Source of the DNA: Paraglaciecola marina
Lineage (GTDB): Bacteria; Pseudomonadota; Gammaproteobacteria; Enterobacterales; Alteromonadaceae
Length of the DNA: 64,000 nt
Reading direction: 5' to 3'
NCBI RefSeq assembly: GCF_004360155.1
Contig: NZ_SAIS01000013.1
Location: forward strand, 1-64,000
Under the pieces are notes generated by a model that worked only from the letters and a program-made list of their open reading frames with translations, ran no database searches and was not told where the DNA came from. Made by a program: the position numbers and the translations under genes. Positions 35,432-43,666 of the stretch are shown piece by piece. Within the stretch, counting starts at the first letter, position 1; every line of letters starts with the position of its first letter.

Positions 35432-35494
35432 AAACTTATAGTCAACTATAAGTTTATATTACCTAACTAAAAGTTAGAGTCAACTACAAGTTTT
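35432..35494 (-). promoter_or_regulatory. Twin TetR operators with overlapping promoter
   Basis: At 35432-35455 arms AAACTTATAGT and ACTATAAGTTT are perfect over 11 bp with a 2-nt centre. A second, imperfect copy is at 35469-35494 and shares AGTCAACTAyAAGTTT. On the minus strand TTGACT and AATATA are spaced 17 bp and lie within and between the two operators, so a bound repressor would block the promoter. Confidence 0.82.
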
Positions 35495-35559
35495 AAAAGA
35501 CGGGTAAAAGCTTACTCTAGCGCTACTGCAGATGGGCATTATATTTTTGATGTTTATAA

Positions 35560-36202
35560 TCATGCATTTTGCAGCCTATCGATTTGCTTGTTGATGTCTG
35601 ACAAATGCCCTGTTTTAATCCAAACTTTGGCACCTTCTTGTCCTGCCTGCCCATCTATAGTTGAGCTTAATGGCAGGCGTAACTAATTGTGTTTTTGTAG
35701 CACATCGGCAGCTTTTACAAAGCTACCATTAAGGATAAATAACTCCGCTCCGTTTGCTACTTCAGCTTTAAACCTAGTATTAGGCGGTATGTGCAACATG
35801 CTAACTTCTTCATACTCATCTTTAAACAAAGGGGCTATCGTCACTCCAGGGTTGTGCTTATCTACTTGAGTATCAGCATGATCCATTTGAACATTGGCAT
35901 GAGTTCTGTAGCTTGGCTGAAACTGCCATAGCTTAACAAATCTTGCTCAGCCTTCTTCTGAACCTGGTTGATGGTGTGAATGAGAAGGGTTTCGCACGTA
36001 AGAGCCTGCTGGAACATCCCCATGCTCATATTGAAATACTCCATCAAGGACAATAAATTCTTGTCCTCGAGTATGCACATGTTCAGAAAAACTACTTTTA
36101 GAGGCATATTTTACAATGCTGGTAGCATGGGCAACTTCGCCGCCAAGGCAAAGATTCGCAGTGTACAACTTCTCGCTTGTTAAAATTTGCTGCTATTTTC
36201 AT
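35560..36202 (-). pseudogene. ChrR-like cupin gene, broken in three places
   Basis: The minus strand from ATG 36202 reads [20 protein letters not shown], the normal start of ChrR-like (anti-ECF sigma) cupins. Right after LPW about 17 codons are missing and the frame shifts to [20 protein letters not shown], then [18 protein letters not shown]. In-frame TGA at 35947-35949 replaces the usual Cys in the EEG-C-ARFVKLWQF stretch. The frame resumes to a second stop, TAG at 35683-35685, where a Trp is normal, and then runs on as LRLPLSSTIDGQAGQEGAKV to TGA at 35560. The protein would be a zinc-binding cupin with HVH and E ligands. Three independent lesions mark an old pseudogene. Confidence 0.85.
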
Positions 36203-36449
36203 AACTTACCCCTGAGTATTTAGCCACATACTGTTACTACTGTGTATATAAAGATCTGTGAATAAATTCGAGTTGATTACCGCGAGTTTATCGGGGCAGC
36301 CATAATAGTGAATCTATTGCTTGAGCTGCTGCAAAAAAGTAAATCTGGCAGCATCAATATTTACGTAAGCAACTCATCATAATAAAATACAGCAACAGAC
36401 TGTTAAACAGCCATTATTTCTATATACATTTTAAGTTTTGGAGTTAATT

Positions 36450-36677
36450 ATGAATATTGATAAAGATAAAATAGACGATGCAGCTCTCGCTTTAATGTAT
36501 CTCACATTGCACGACCACTTCCGAGCATGGAAACAAATTGATTGGGAAGTGACGAATCGTTTACATGAAAAAGGCTTGATTTGTGATCCTGTTGGTAAAA
36601 CTAAATCTATAGTATTGACAGATGAAGGGCTTAAAAAATCTGAAGAGTTGTTTAATACACTTTTCGTAAAAGATTAA
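36450..36677 (+). CDS. DUF6429-family small protein
   Basis: The start is ATG 36450 (GGAG 7 nt upstream; TTG at 36438 is less likely). The 75-residue product MNIDKDKIDDAALALMYLTLHDHFRAWKQIDWEVTNRLHEKGLICDPVGK (about two thirds shown as an outline in positions 1-50) matches the DUF6429 pattern: acidic N-terminus, LALMYLTLHD, then W-x-x-DWE and RLHEKGLI-DPVGKTKSVVLT. The fold is probably a small winged helix. Function unknown. Commonly found in accessory regions. Monocistronic here. Confidence 0.85.
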   Translation: MNIDKDKIDDAALALMYLTLHDHFRAWKQIDWEVTNRLHEKGLICDPVGKTKSIVLTDEGLKKSEELFNTLFVKD

Positions 36678-36709
36678 AAACAATCAGGAGGATGGCGCGA
36701 AGTCTGCTT

Positions 36710-37018
36710 TTAAATCCCCATCAACAAAGCATCATACGCATTAACAATATCATTCCGCCAATCAATAACATTACAAACAAGGCCACTTAGCCTATTGCTT
36801 TCAATGGTTGCTACAACATTCATACAAAGATGAAATTCAGTATTATCTATGATTATAGGTACACTGACTTTATCAAAAGCAACGGTTGCATCGCCTGTCA
36901 CAAAACATACAACTCGAGTAGACAAACCATCCAACAATTCACTTTGCAGGCAGCACACATAGGGATATAAGCCACGTCCTTTGGCAATTGGGTTAATATA
37001 AATATCAAATTGATTCAT
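36710..37018 (-). CDS. ccdB: CcdB-type gyrase-poisoning toxin
   Basis: CcdB binds the GyrA subunit and traps gyrase on DNA. The 102-residue protein starts MNQFDIYINPIAKGRGLYPY and contains VVCFVTGDATV, with the C-terminal RNDIVNAYDALLMGI of the family; the end of CcdB (W-G-I in F plasmid) binds gyrase and here reads M-G-I. The protein lies 2 bp after the antitoxin stop on the same strand. Length matches F CcdB (101). Confidence 0.9.
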   Translation of the reverse strand: MNQFDIYINPIAKGRGLYPYVCCLQSELLDGLSTRVVCFVTGDATVAFDKVSVPIIIDNTEFHLCMNVVATIESNRLSGLVCNVIDWRNDIVNAYDALLMGI

Positions 37019-37020
37019 AC

Positions 37021-37245
37021 TTAGATTGCCATATCTTCATCATCAAATGGCAAGCCGTTACTAGCAACATGTTGGTTGTAACGCTCTATTTTGCTTTTGT
37101 TAACCTCTTGCCATTTTCTAGCAATCTCGGCTCGCAATGTACGTTCAAGGGATTGGCTCATATTAATACCGAGCTTTTTAGCATCATCAGATAATGATTT
37201 CGCAATGTACAAATTTACTCTGGATTTATCTTGCGTAGTTTGCAT
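37021..37245 (-). CDS. ccdA: CcdA-type antitoxin
   Basis: The 74-residue protein has an N-terminal ribbon-helix-helix (SRVNLYIAKSLSDDAKKLGINMSQSLERTLR is about residues 8-38) that binds the operon promoter, and a disordered C-terminal tail (RYNQHVASNGLPFDDEDMAI) that wraps and neutralises CcdB. The RYN-x-x-VxxxGLPFDD end is diagnostic for CcdA. It is first in the operon, 2 bp before ccdB. On a chromosome it acts as a stabiliser of neighbouring DNA or against plasmid addiction. Confidence 0.92.
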   Translation of the reverse strand: MQTTQDKSRVNLYIAKSLSDDAKKLGINMSQSLERTLRAEIARKWQEVNKSKIERYNQHVASNGLPFDDEDMAI

Positions 37246-37459
37246 TGGCCATCCTTATACTTATGTAATACACACACCAAACTATACACACAAAATTTAA
37301 CAATGAAAAACTTCAATATATTTGCCCTTTGGCGGCGACCGATTTTTATCAAAAGCTTGGCTTGTGAATAAGCAAAATTTAGGTCTGTACTAAAGTGTTA
37401 GATATTTGTTAATAAAGCTAAGCTAAGGTTGTTTTACCTCAACAACCAACAGGTTCATT

Positions 37460-38158
37460 ATGAAAAATGTAATCGTGACAGCAGTGTTTTTATCTCTTAG
37501 TGTAATTTCGCCTTTTGTTTTTGCTAGCAGCTGCAAAGACCCTGTGGTGTTAGTACACGGCAACACCTCAACACCAGCCAGCTGGGACAATACCTACAAC
37601 CTACTGTTAAGCCAGGGTTACACAAGTGCAGATATTTATCGGCCCGACTGGGGTTCGAAATACTGCGCTTCATGTAACAATCACAATGGTAGTGAAGAAA
37701 CGCCAGTCAAGCAGGCAATCAACGACGCTATCGCCAATTCATGTAGCGGCCAAATTGATGTTATAGGGCATTCAATGGGCGCAACCCTGGCAGCTCAACA
37801 AATTAGTAAACTTGCTGCTGCGTCATTTGTTGATACGTTTGTGGGTATTGCAGGGGCGTTTAGAGGGTTATATAGCTGCGGTATTTATCCATTTAATGTG
37901 TGGAGCTCCACCTGTGGTTATTACGGGTTATCTATTCAAAGCCCTTTTTTAGACGGCTTGTATGGCGACCCTTTTGGTGACAAGGTTTATTCAATAAAGA
38001 GTAATTCTGACCAGGTTGTCTGTGCAACGGGGGTCTGCACTGTTTATGGCGTGCATAGCAGCAGTATCTGGAATGAAGATGCTAGCTTCACCTACTCTCT
38101 CGGACATTTTGGTTTACAAACCGACACCGCACAAGAGCAGATCAATTTGATCCAATAA
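37460..38158 (+). CDS. Secreted alpha/beta-hydrolase, lipase-like
   Basis: The 232-residue protein has a signal peptide (MKNVIVTAVFLSLSVISPFVFA) and begins the mature part CKDPVVLVHGNTSTPASWDN. DVIGHSMGATLAAQQ gives the nucleophile elbow G-H-S-M-G; the catalytic Asp and His would be in the C-terminal NSDQVVC and GHFGLQ segments. The sequence is close to small class-2-type secreted lipases or esterases. Six or more cysteines suggest disulfides (periplasm or outside). Alone on the strand, with ATG 37460. Substrate not predictable. Confidence 0.85.
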   Translation: MKNVIVTAVFLSLSVISPFVFASSCKDPVVLVHGNTSTPASWDNTYNLLLSQGYTSADIYRPDWGSKYCASCNNHNGSEETPVKQAINDAIANSCSGQIDVIGHSMGATLAAQQISKLAAASFVDTFVGIAGAFRGLYSCGIYPFNVWSSTCGYYGLSIQSPFLDGLYGDPFGDKVYSIKSNSDQVVCATGVCTVYGVHSSSIWNEDASFTYSLGHFGLQTDTAQEQINLIQ

Positions 38159-38415
38159 CTCGTTATCAAATGGCCCATCCGCATTAACTGCATACTGATA
38201 TTTGATAGGTGTTTTGCCGTTCGGGATGTACTTAGGCACATCCATGTATCTGCCCCTTCGGGTTCCAAAGGCGGTACACCAAAATTTGTTGGAACAAATT
38301 AGAATAGTGTTGGTTAGCCCACGAAGGGCGTGAACTACATGGATGTAGTGAATAAATCGTTCCTGACAATTAGTCGAACCCAAGCTCCGAACTAAGCTCT
38401 CTCTTTGCTATATAC

Positions 38416-38460
38416 AAAAAAACCGCATTAAGCGGATCATTTGGTATATGGCGGAGAAGT
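38416..38460 (-). other. tRNA-Ser 3' end fragment plus its terminator (candidate att scar)
   Basis: On the minus strand CTTCTCCGCCA (38449-38459) matches the 3' acceptor strand and CCA of tRNA-Ser genes in gammaproteobacteria. It is followed after 13 nt by CCGC-TTAAT-GCGG and seven Ts, an intrinsic terminator. The T-arm and everything 5' of it are absent, so it is not a tRNA gene. This is what the distal attachment site of an element that inserted into tRNA-Ser leaves behind. The match is short. Confidence 0.5.
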
Positions 38461-38672
38461 GCCAAAAAGTTACTGAACTTTAAAAATTTTTAAAACTAAA
38501 CTAGTTTAAAATATCACTTGAAAACAAATTTATAAACTGTATAAAAAAACACCTATATTTATTTAGAAAAAGGGGTAATATCACATTCCAGTTTAACTAT
38601 GTGAATTATTTTACACGTTAGACTGAGCGTTTAAATACCTTTTTTAATATTAAAACAACATTATTTGGACAT

Positions 38673-38879
38673 ATGGATATGAAATTAATTTCAAAAAAGA
38701 TTCGAGTTTTAGTTTTGGGTGCAGCAGTTTTATCTTTCAGTGTAATAGCTGTCAGTGAAAGCCAGAACGTTGAAAATATGATAGATAAAAGCCTAACCGC
38801 TGGTAATACCTCAGGTGGTTGGCCCCCTCCAACAAGTAAAAGTTTTTGGGAAAAGTTAATTTCTTCTCGAAAAGCTTAA
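38673..38879 (+). CDS. Small secreted peptide, unknown function
   Basis: The 68-residue peptide has a signal-like N-terminus (MKLISKKIRVLVLGAAVLSF from the second ATG at 38679) with cleavage likely near SVIAVSES, leaving a mature part of about 40 residues containing TSGGWPPPTSKSFWEKL. An upstream ATG at 38673 may be used; GGA at 38667 fits 38679 better. Very AT-rich neighbourhood. It lies 79 bp before the TM protein at 38959, on the same strand, and may belong with it. No family recognised. Confidence 0.55.
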   Translation: MDMKLISKKIRVLVLGAAVLSFSVIAVSESQNVENMIDKSLTAGNTSGGWPPPTSKSFWEKLISSRKA

Positions 38880-38958
38880 AAAAATATTTGTAATACAGTT
38901 GTATGATGCGGCAGTCTTAATGTTGCTTAGATCTATAGAGTAAGAGACTGCAGTATCA

Positions 38959-39756
38959 ATGAATATATCAAAACGACCTCCCAATGATCCTTCCGATAAA
39001 GAACTTGAATTAGGTATTGGCGCAACAGGGTTTACGTTTAAAGGCTCTGTAGGGACCCTAAAAGGTTTAAGCTTTTGGATTTTATCTGTAGCTGTTTCTG
39101 CATTTGTTATAATAACAATCCTATTTTATGCTAACGGATACTTAGGGTCATACTTCGATCCCAAAACCTCTTTCATTGAGGATAAGAAAACAAAAATAGC
39201 TGAGACTTATCCAATAATAAAAAAAGTTATTTCAACTTACGATGAATACCTTGGTTATGCTCCACTCTCTAACTCTGGTGAGCATACAATTGAGACTGAA
39301 GGTGTTGAGTTTTTGAAAAACAATATTGAAGCTGCTATTTATTTATTTGAATCTACTTCACCTCATGACTTTGACTCTGATTTTAAATTTAAATTGTGGA
39401 TTTGGCATCATCAAGCCTTAATGTTTTTAATTCATGGGGATATTCTTGCAGATCAAAGAAGTTTATTAACTGCACTCTATTCAATTAATAAAGCTTCAGA
39501 GATGATCACTATATACTATTCTGAAAGTGTAAACATTGCTCAAGATGACTCTTGGATAAAAACAAGAAACACTCAAATTACAAGAGATAAATTTATAATA
39601 TTAATTTTAAATTATAATATGTTTGGACATAGAAAATACTTGGAAGAAGCATTATTAATTTTCGAAAAATTTGGTGGTTGTGACTATTTACTAAAGCAAA
39701 ATATTTTACATCGTCGAGTTTACGATACTGTTGATTGTGACCCTAGGTTTCATTAA
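38959..39756 (+). CDS. Single-TM protein with cytosolic N-terminus, unknown function
   Basis: The 265-residue protein has a short polar N-terminus (MNISKRPPNDPSDKELELGI), a Gly/Thr-rich segment, a TM helix at about 36-58 (GLSFWILSVAVSAFVIITI), then a helical, aromatic-rich extracytoplasmic domain of about 200 residues (AAIYLFEST, LWIWHHQALMFLIHGDIL). There may be TPR-like pairing of helices (LTALYSINKASEMITIYY, then YLEEALLIFEKFGGCDY). Very low GC and rare codons set it apart from core genes, which suggests transfer. No family recognised. Confidence 0.7.
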   Translation: MNISKRPPNDPSDKELELGIGATGFTFKGSVGTLKGLSFWILSVAVSAFVIITILFYANGYLGSYFDPKTSFIEDKKTKIAETYPIIKKVISTYDEYLGYAPLSNSGEHTIETEGVEFLKNNIEAAIYLFESTSPHDFDSDFKFKLWIWHHQALMFLIHGDILADQRSLLTALYSINKASEMITIYYSESVNIAQDDSWIKTRNTQITRDKFIILILNYNMFGHRKYLEEALLIFEKFGGCDYLLKQNILHRRVYDTVDCDPRFH

Positions 39757-39921
39757 CCAACTCTTAGGTACTTTGAAGCGCTTGTTTGTCATACAGGTAC
39801 GTAGTAGTGCAAGCCTTAATTATTTAAAGATTACTTTGCGGTTGCATGTGAAAAACAACTCTGGCTTTCTCTCCATAAGAGATTGAATTTAGATATCATT
39901 TTTAATATCAAAAGAGCAAGC

Positions 39922-40122
39922 CTACTTTCTCGTTTGCACACTTTTGTGTGCTCCCTCACGTAAGATTCGTGCATTAGCTAGCGTAACCTTTGGGTATATT
40001 TCAAAACTTAGGTGCTTGTACCTAAAGCTCCAATCTTTTGTACCACCAAATGTACCACTATAATTCGGACTTTCAATGAATGTTACCGAACGAAAAGCCA
40101 CAAAAAAACCCGATAAAGCCAT
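39922..40122 (-). pseudogene. Relic of a tyrosine-integrase N-terminus (arm-binding domain)
   Basis: The short minus-strand frame contains KHLSFEIYPKVTLANARILR, the pattern of the DUF4102 arm-DNA-binding domain of phage/island integrases (normally K-x-x-S-L-G-x-Y-P-x-V-S-L-A-x-A-R). Only about 40 of the normal 400 residues are left and the catalytic domain is gone. It lies 1.5 kb from the tRNA-Ser scar, so the two may come from the same lost element. Confidence 0.55.
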
Positions 40123-40142
40123 AATTTAGGCCTTTCGGGTTT
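40102..40142 (-). terminator. Intrinsic terminator between czc operon and integrase relic
   Basis: AAACCCGA (40106-40113) and TCGGGTTT (40135-40142) pair, with AAAGCC/GGCCTT extending the stem past a bulge. On the minus strand seven Ts follow. It would stop transcripts coming from czcA. Confidence 0.65.
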
Positions 40143-40439
40143 CTTATCGGTTCTTACAGAACCTTAATATGGCGGGCTGTTATGGAAATAATTCGAACCA
40201 AATTTTCGATATTTTAGCTGAGTGGAATGAGTATTTAGAACTGAATTGTGCAGATATATATAAAAAATAAAATTGGTTGCAGGAGGGCTATATCATCTTA
40301 TTCTTGCAGATGGCTTAAAGGAACTTTCTAATAAACATAACTGCCGCAAGCGGGCGAGGTATTAATGTGTTTTCGCGCGCTACGTATTTTTCAACTTCAG
40401 TTTATCTTCCACTAGCGCCAAGGAATTAAACCCTAGGTG

Positions 40440-40495
40440 TTCAAAATGTTTTGGGTGGTCAACTTGAACAGCCCCAAACATTTTGAATGGGGCTG
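40440..40495 (-). repeat. Two mutually exclusive hairpins after czcA
   Basis: TTCAAAATGTTT at 40440-40451 pairs with AAACATTTTGAA at 40476-40487 (12 perfect bp). CAGCCCC at 40469-40475 pairs with GGGGCTG at 40489-40495. The second hairpin overlaps the right arm of the first, so an RNA can form only one at a time. It lies 10 bp beyond the czcA stop. Confidence 0.8.
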
Positions 40496-40505
40496 CATGA
40501 ATTTT

Positions 40506-43500
40506 CTATGACGTAAACTCTTTTATTTTTCCCTTAGAAAAGAATCGGTATAGGCTCGGCACAACAAACAGAGTAAGTAACGTAGCGGTTAATAAGCCAC
40601 CAACAATTACACTAGCAAGTGGTCTTTGAATTTCCGAGCCTATCCCATCTGATAGCAACATTGGAATCAAACCTAATGCTGAGGTAATAGCAGTCATTAA
40701 AACAGGCCGTAAACGCGACGTTGCTCCATCAAATATAGCTTCTGATATTGCAAGTCCGCCTTTTATTCGTTGATTAATACTTTCCACCATAACAACGCCA
40801 TTGAGTACAGCAACACCAAATAAAGTAATAAAGCCGACAGAGCTTGGAACCGATAAATATTGGCCTGAAAGGTATAATGAAAATACACCGCCGATAACCG
40901 CTAATGGGACATTGAGCAGAATCAGCATCGCTTGTCCTGCTGAGCCAAACGCAAAGTACAGAAGTAACGCTATCAGAGCCAAAGATAGTGGCACAACAAT
41001 AGAAAGGCGCTTTTGCGCTCGCTGCTGGCTTTCAAATTGACCTCCAATGGATACGGAATAACCTGCAGGTAAGTCAATTTCAGAAGCTATTGTTGCTTGA
41101 ATATCTTCAACAACACTTCCCATATCACGACCTTGCACGTTGGCTTGAATGACCACCCTCCGTTGCACGTCATCACGTCTAACCTGCGGAGGGCCTGACT
41201 CAAAGGATACGGATGCGACATCTCCAATTCGCACCCAAGCTCCTGTAGGGGAACGAAGCCTTATATCTGCAATTGCTTCGCTATTCGCTCTGAATTCTTC
41301 CTGAAGTCGCACGTAAATATCATAGCGTTCGTTACCATTGATAATTTGACCAGCCTCAACACCACCAATTCCGTCTTGAACCACTTCCATAACATCACCA
41401 ACCGACAAACCATATCTAGAAAGTTCAAGTCGATTAGGCGCTATAACCAGTTGTGCTTCACCTGCAATTTGCTCAAGCGCAACGTCCTTTGCTCCGTTAA
41501 TCGATTTAATAGCCGTTTCTATCTCTCGCCCTTTGTTAGCCAGCACCTGCAAATCAGAACCAAATAGTTTAATTGCAAGTTGTGCTTTTACGCCTGATAA
41601 CAACTCATCTACTCGAGTGGCAATAGGTTGCGAAAAATTAAGCAATAGTCCTGGGAATTCTTCCAAAGAGCGTTCCATTTTATCCTGTAGCTCATAGCGA
41701 TTAGATGCGCTTGTCCATTCAGAAACAGGCTTAAGGCCAACGTAAATCTCAATATTATTTACTGGCTCAGGATCGCCCCCAATCTCTGCTCTACCAATTC
41801 GGCTTAGAGCGTAAGTTACTTCTGGAAATGCCATTAACTTTCTTTCCAATACAGGAGCAACCGAGAGTGCCGTTTCTAAGCTGGAAGAAGGCGCGAGTGT
41901 TACCCTAAGATTGATAGTCCCTTCCTCCAATTCTGGTACAAACTCAGAGCCAATGTGTGGAAGAACAGCTACTGCTGAACCAACTAGTGCTAATGATACT
42001 AAGACAACAAGTCTAGTTTGCTTTAAAGCAATTTTTAATAACCTTCGATAAAAAATATCGATAGGTTTCAAAATCAGACTTTCTCTTTCTTTAATGCCAT
42101 TTCTAAACATGAAAGTGGCAAGTGCAGGGACAATAAATAAAGCAACCACAATAGCTGATGTTACAGCTAGCATTATGCTGACAGCCATTGGCTGAAATAG
42201 CTTTGCTTCTACTCCCTCAAAACTAAATAGAGGTGTAAAGACAACGAGAATAATAGACGCCGCAAAGAATATTGGGCGAGCAACCTCTTTACCCGCAAGT
42301 TTTAACTTTTGCTTAGTTGCATCACTTGCTTCATGACTGTGATTTTCCAGTTGTCTATTCAGGTGTTTAAACATGTTTTCAACCATGACAACTGAGCCAT
42401 CAACTAACATCCCAATGGCGACAGCTATTCCACCAAGTGACATTAAGTTAGCTGAAATTCCTAACCAAGCCATGGCCATCAATGCGATACCAATTGAAAT
42501 TGGAATTGAAATAAGCACTAAAAATGTGGCTCTTAAGTTCATTAAAAATAGAGCCAATACAATGGTAATGAAGATAAAGGCTAAGGTAAGTGCTTTAACA
42601 ACGGTTGCCACCGCTTTTTCAATTAAATCTGCTTGGTCATAAAAAGGTTCAAACCTTACACCTTCAGGTAATGCCTGATTTATTAGATTGGTTCTAGCTC
42701 TAATACCGTCTATCGTCGTTTTGGTGTTCGCCCCCATGCGTTTTAATACAATGCCAGATACCACTTCACCTAAGTTGTCAACGGTGCCATTGTCGGCTTT
42801 ACGTGTCATGGTCACAGCACCTTGTCTGATCTCAGCACCAAGTTCTACCATAGCAACATCAGATACAGTGACGACAACACCATTAAGTGTTTTTATAGGT
42901 ACGTGCTGAATATTAGCAATACCTTTCTCACCGCTTTCAAACCAGCCAGTACCGCGAACAACAAGTTGTTCTTGCCCTCGATTCACATACCAACCACCAA
43001 CGTTGGTGTTATTACTTTCAAGGGCGAATACGACGTCTTCTTGAGTTAAGTCGTAAGACAATAGTTTGGAGGGCTCGATATTGACCTGATATTGACGAAC
43101 ATTACCACCAAATGACAATACATCTGTTACGCCATCAACAGGCATAATTAACAGCTTAATAATCCAATCATTAATGCTTCTAAGTGCCATAGAGTCATAT
43201 TTATTGGTATCTTCAGAGATCAAAAGATATTGAAATACTTGCCCTAAGCCTGATGTATTAGGCCCCATTTCAGGGATTCCAACTCCACTAGGAATAAGCT
43301 CTTTTGCAGCCTGTAAGCGCTCAAAAACCAATTGCCTAGCAAAATAGATGTCTGTCCCTTCATTGAAGACTACCGTTACACCTGACAAACCTGTTTTTGA
43401 AATGGAGCGCACTTGTTCTACATCTGGCAGTGCATACATCACAGCTTCTATTGGGTAGGTGATTAGCTGTTCCACTTCTTCAGCAGCTAGGCCTGGTGCT

Positions 43501-43655
43501 TCGGTATTAACAACGACTTGTACGTTTGTTACGTCTGGAAAGGCGTCTAAATTCAACTTAGGTATGGTCATAACAGCACTTGTAAACAGTGCAACCAACG
43601 CGATTAACACAAGCAATCGGTTTTCAATAGACCAATCAATCATTCTATTTAACAT
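40506..43655 (-). CDS. czcA: Heavy-metal RND efflux pump CzcA/CusA family
   Basis: The 1049-residue inner membrane pump belongs to the HME group of RND proteins, which export divalent metals or Cu/Ag using proton flow. It begins MLNRMIDWSIENRLLVLIAL with the first TM and FPDVTNVQV, and shows 12 TM segments arranged as 1+5 twice. The TM4 motif AVAIGMLVDGSVVMVEN keeps the essential Asp; its form is between CzcA (Co/Zn/Cd) and CusA (Cu/Ag), so the metal cannot be fixed from this alone. It follows czcB by 11 bp. CadR-type regulation argues for Cd/Zn/Pb. Confidence 0.94.
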   Translation of the reverse strand: MLNRMIDWSIENRLLVLIALVALFTSAVMTIPKLNLDAFPDVTNVQVVVNTEAPGLAAEEVEQLITYPIEAVMYALPDVEQVRSISKTGLSGVTVVFNEGTDIYFARQLVFERLQAAKELIPSGVGIPEMGPNTSGLGQVFQYLLISEDTNKYDSMALRSINDWIIKLLIMPVDGVTDVLSFGGNVRQYQVNIEPSKLLSYDLTQEDVVFALESNNTNVGGWYVNRGQEQLVVRGTGWFESGEKGIANIQHVPIKTLNGVVVTVSDVAMVELGAEIRQGAVTMTRKADNGTVDNLGEVVSGIVLKRMGANTKTTIDGIRARTNLINQALPEGVRFEPFYDQADLIEKAVATVVKALTLAFIFITIVLALFLMNLRATFLVLISIPISIGIALMAMAWLGISANLMSLGGIAVAIGMLVDGSVVMVENMFKHLNRQLENHSHEASDATKQKLKLAGKEVARPIFFAASIILVVFTPLFSFEGVEAKLFQPMAVSIMLAVTSAIVVALFIVPALATFMFRNGIKERESLILKPIDIFYRRLLKIALKQTRLVVLVSLALVGSAVAVLPHIGSEFVPELEEGTINLRVTLAPSSSLETALSVAPVLERKLMAFPEVTYALSRIGRAEIGGDPEPVNNIEIYVGLKPVSEWTSASNRYELQDKMERSLEEFPGLLLNFSQPIATRVDELLSGVKAQLAIKLFGSDLQVLANKGREIETAIKSINGAKDVALEQIAGEAQLVIAPNRLELSRYGLSVGDVMEVVQDGIGGVEAGQIINGNERYDIYVRLQEEFRANSEAIADIRLRSPTGAWVRIGDVASVSFESGPPQVRRDDVQRRVVIQANVQGRDMGSVVEDIQATIASEIDLPAGYSVSIGGQFESQQRAQKRLSIVVPLSLALIALLLYFAFGSAGQAMLILLNVPLAVIGGVFSLYLSGQYLSVPSSVGFITLFGVAVLNGVVMVESINQRIKGGLAISEAIFDGATSRLRPVLMTAITSALGLIPMLLSDGIGSEIQRPLASVIVGGLLTATLLTLFVVPSLYRFFSKGKIKEFTS

Positions 43656-43666
43656 GAGTGGCCTCC

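Noticed and set aside
35947-35949. In-frame TGA at a conserved Cys codon in the cupin gene, possible selenocysteine
   Set aside because: The same gene also has an internal deletion with frameshift and a second stop (TAG) at a Trp codon, so decay is the simpler explanation.
38114-38383. Minus-strand frame of 89 codons overlapping the lipase 3' end
   Set aside because: Overlaps a solid gene, no RBS; DNELLDQID-like end looks suggestive but not enough for an IS relic.
40150-40205. Possible tRNA on the minus strand (TTCGAAT and a CCGCCA end)
   Set aside because: T-stem and acceptor-stem positions do not pair and spacing between T-loop and CCA is wrong.
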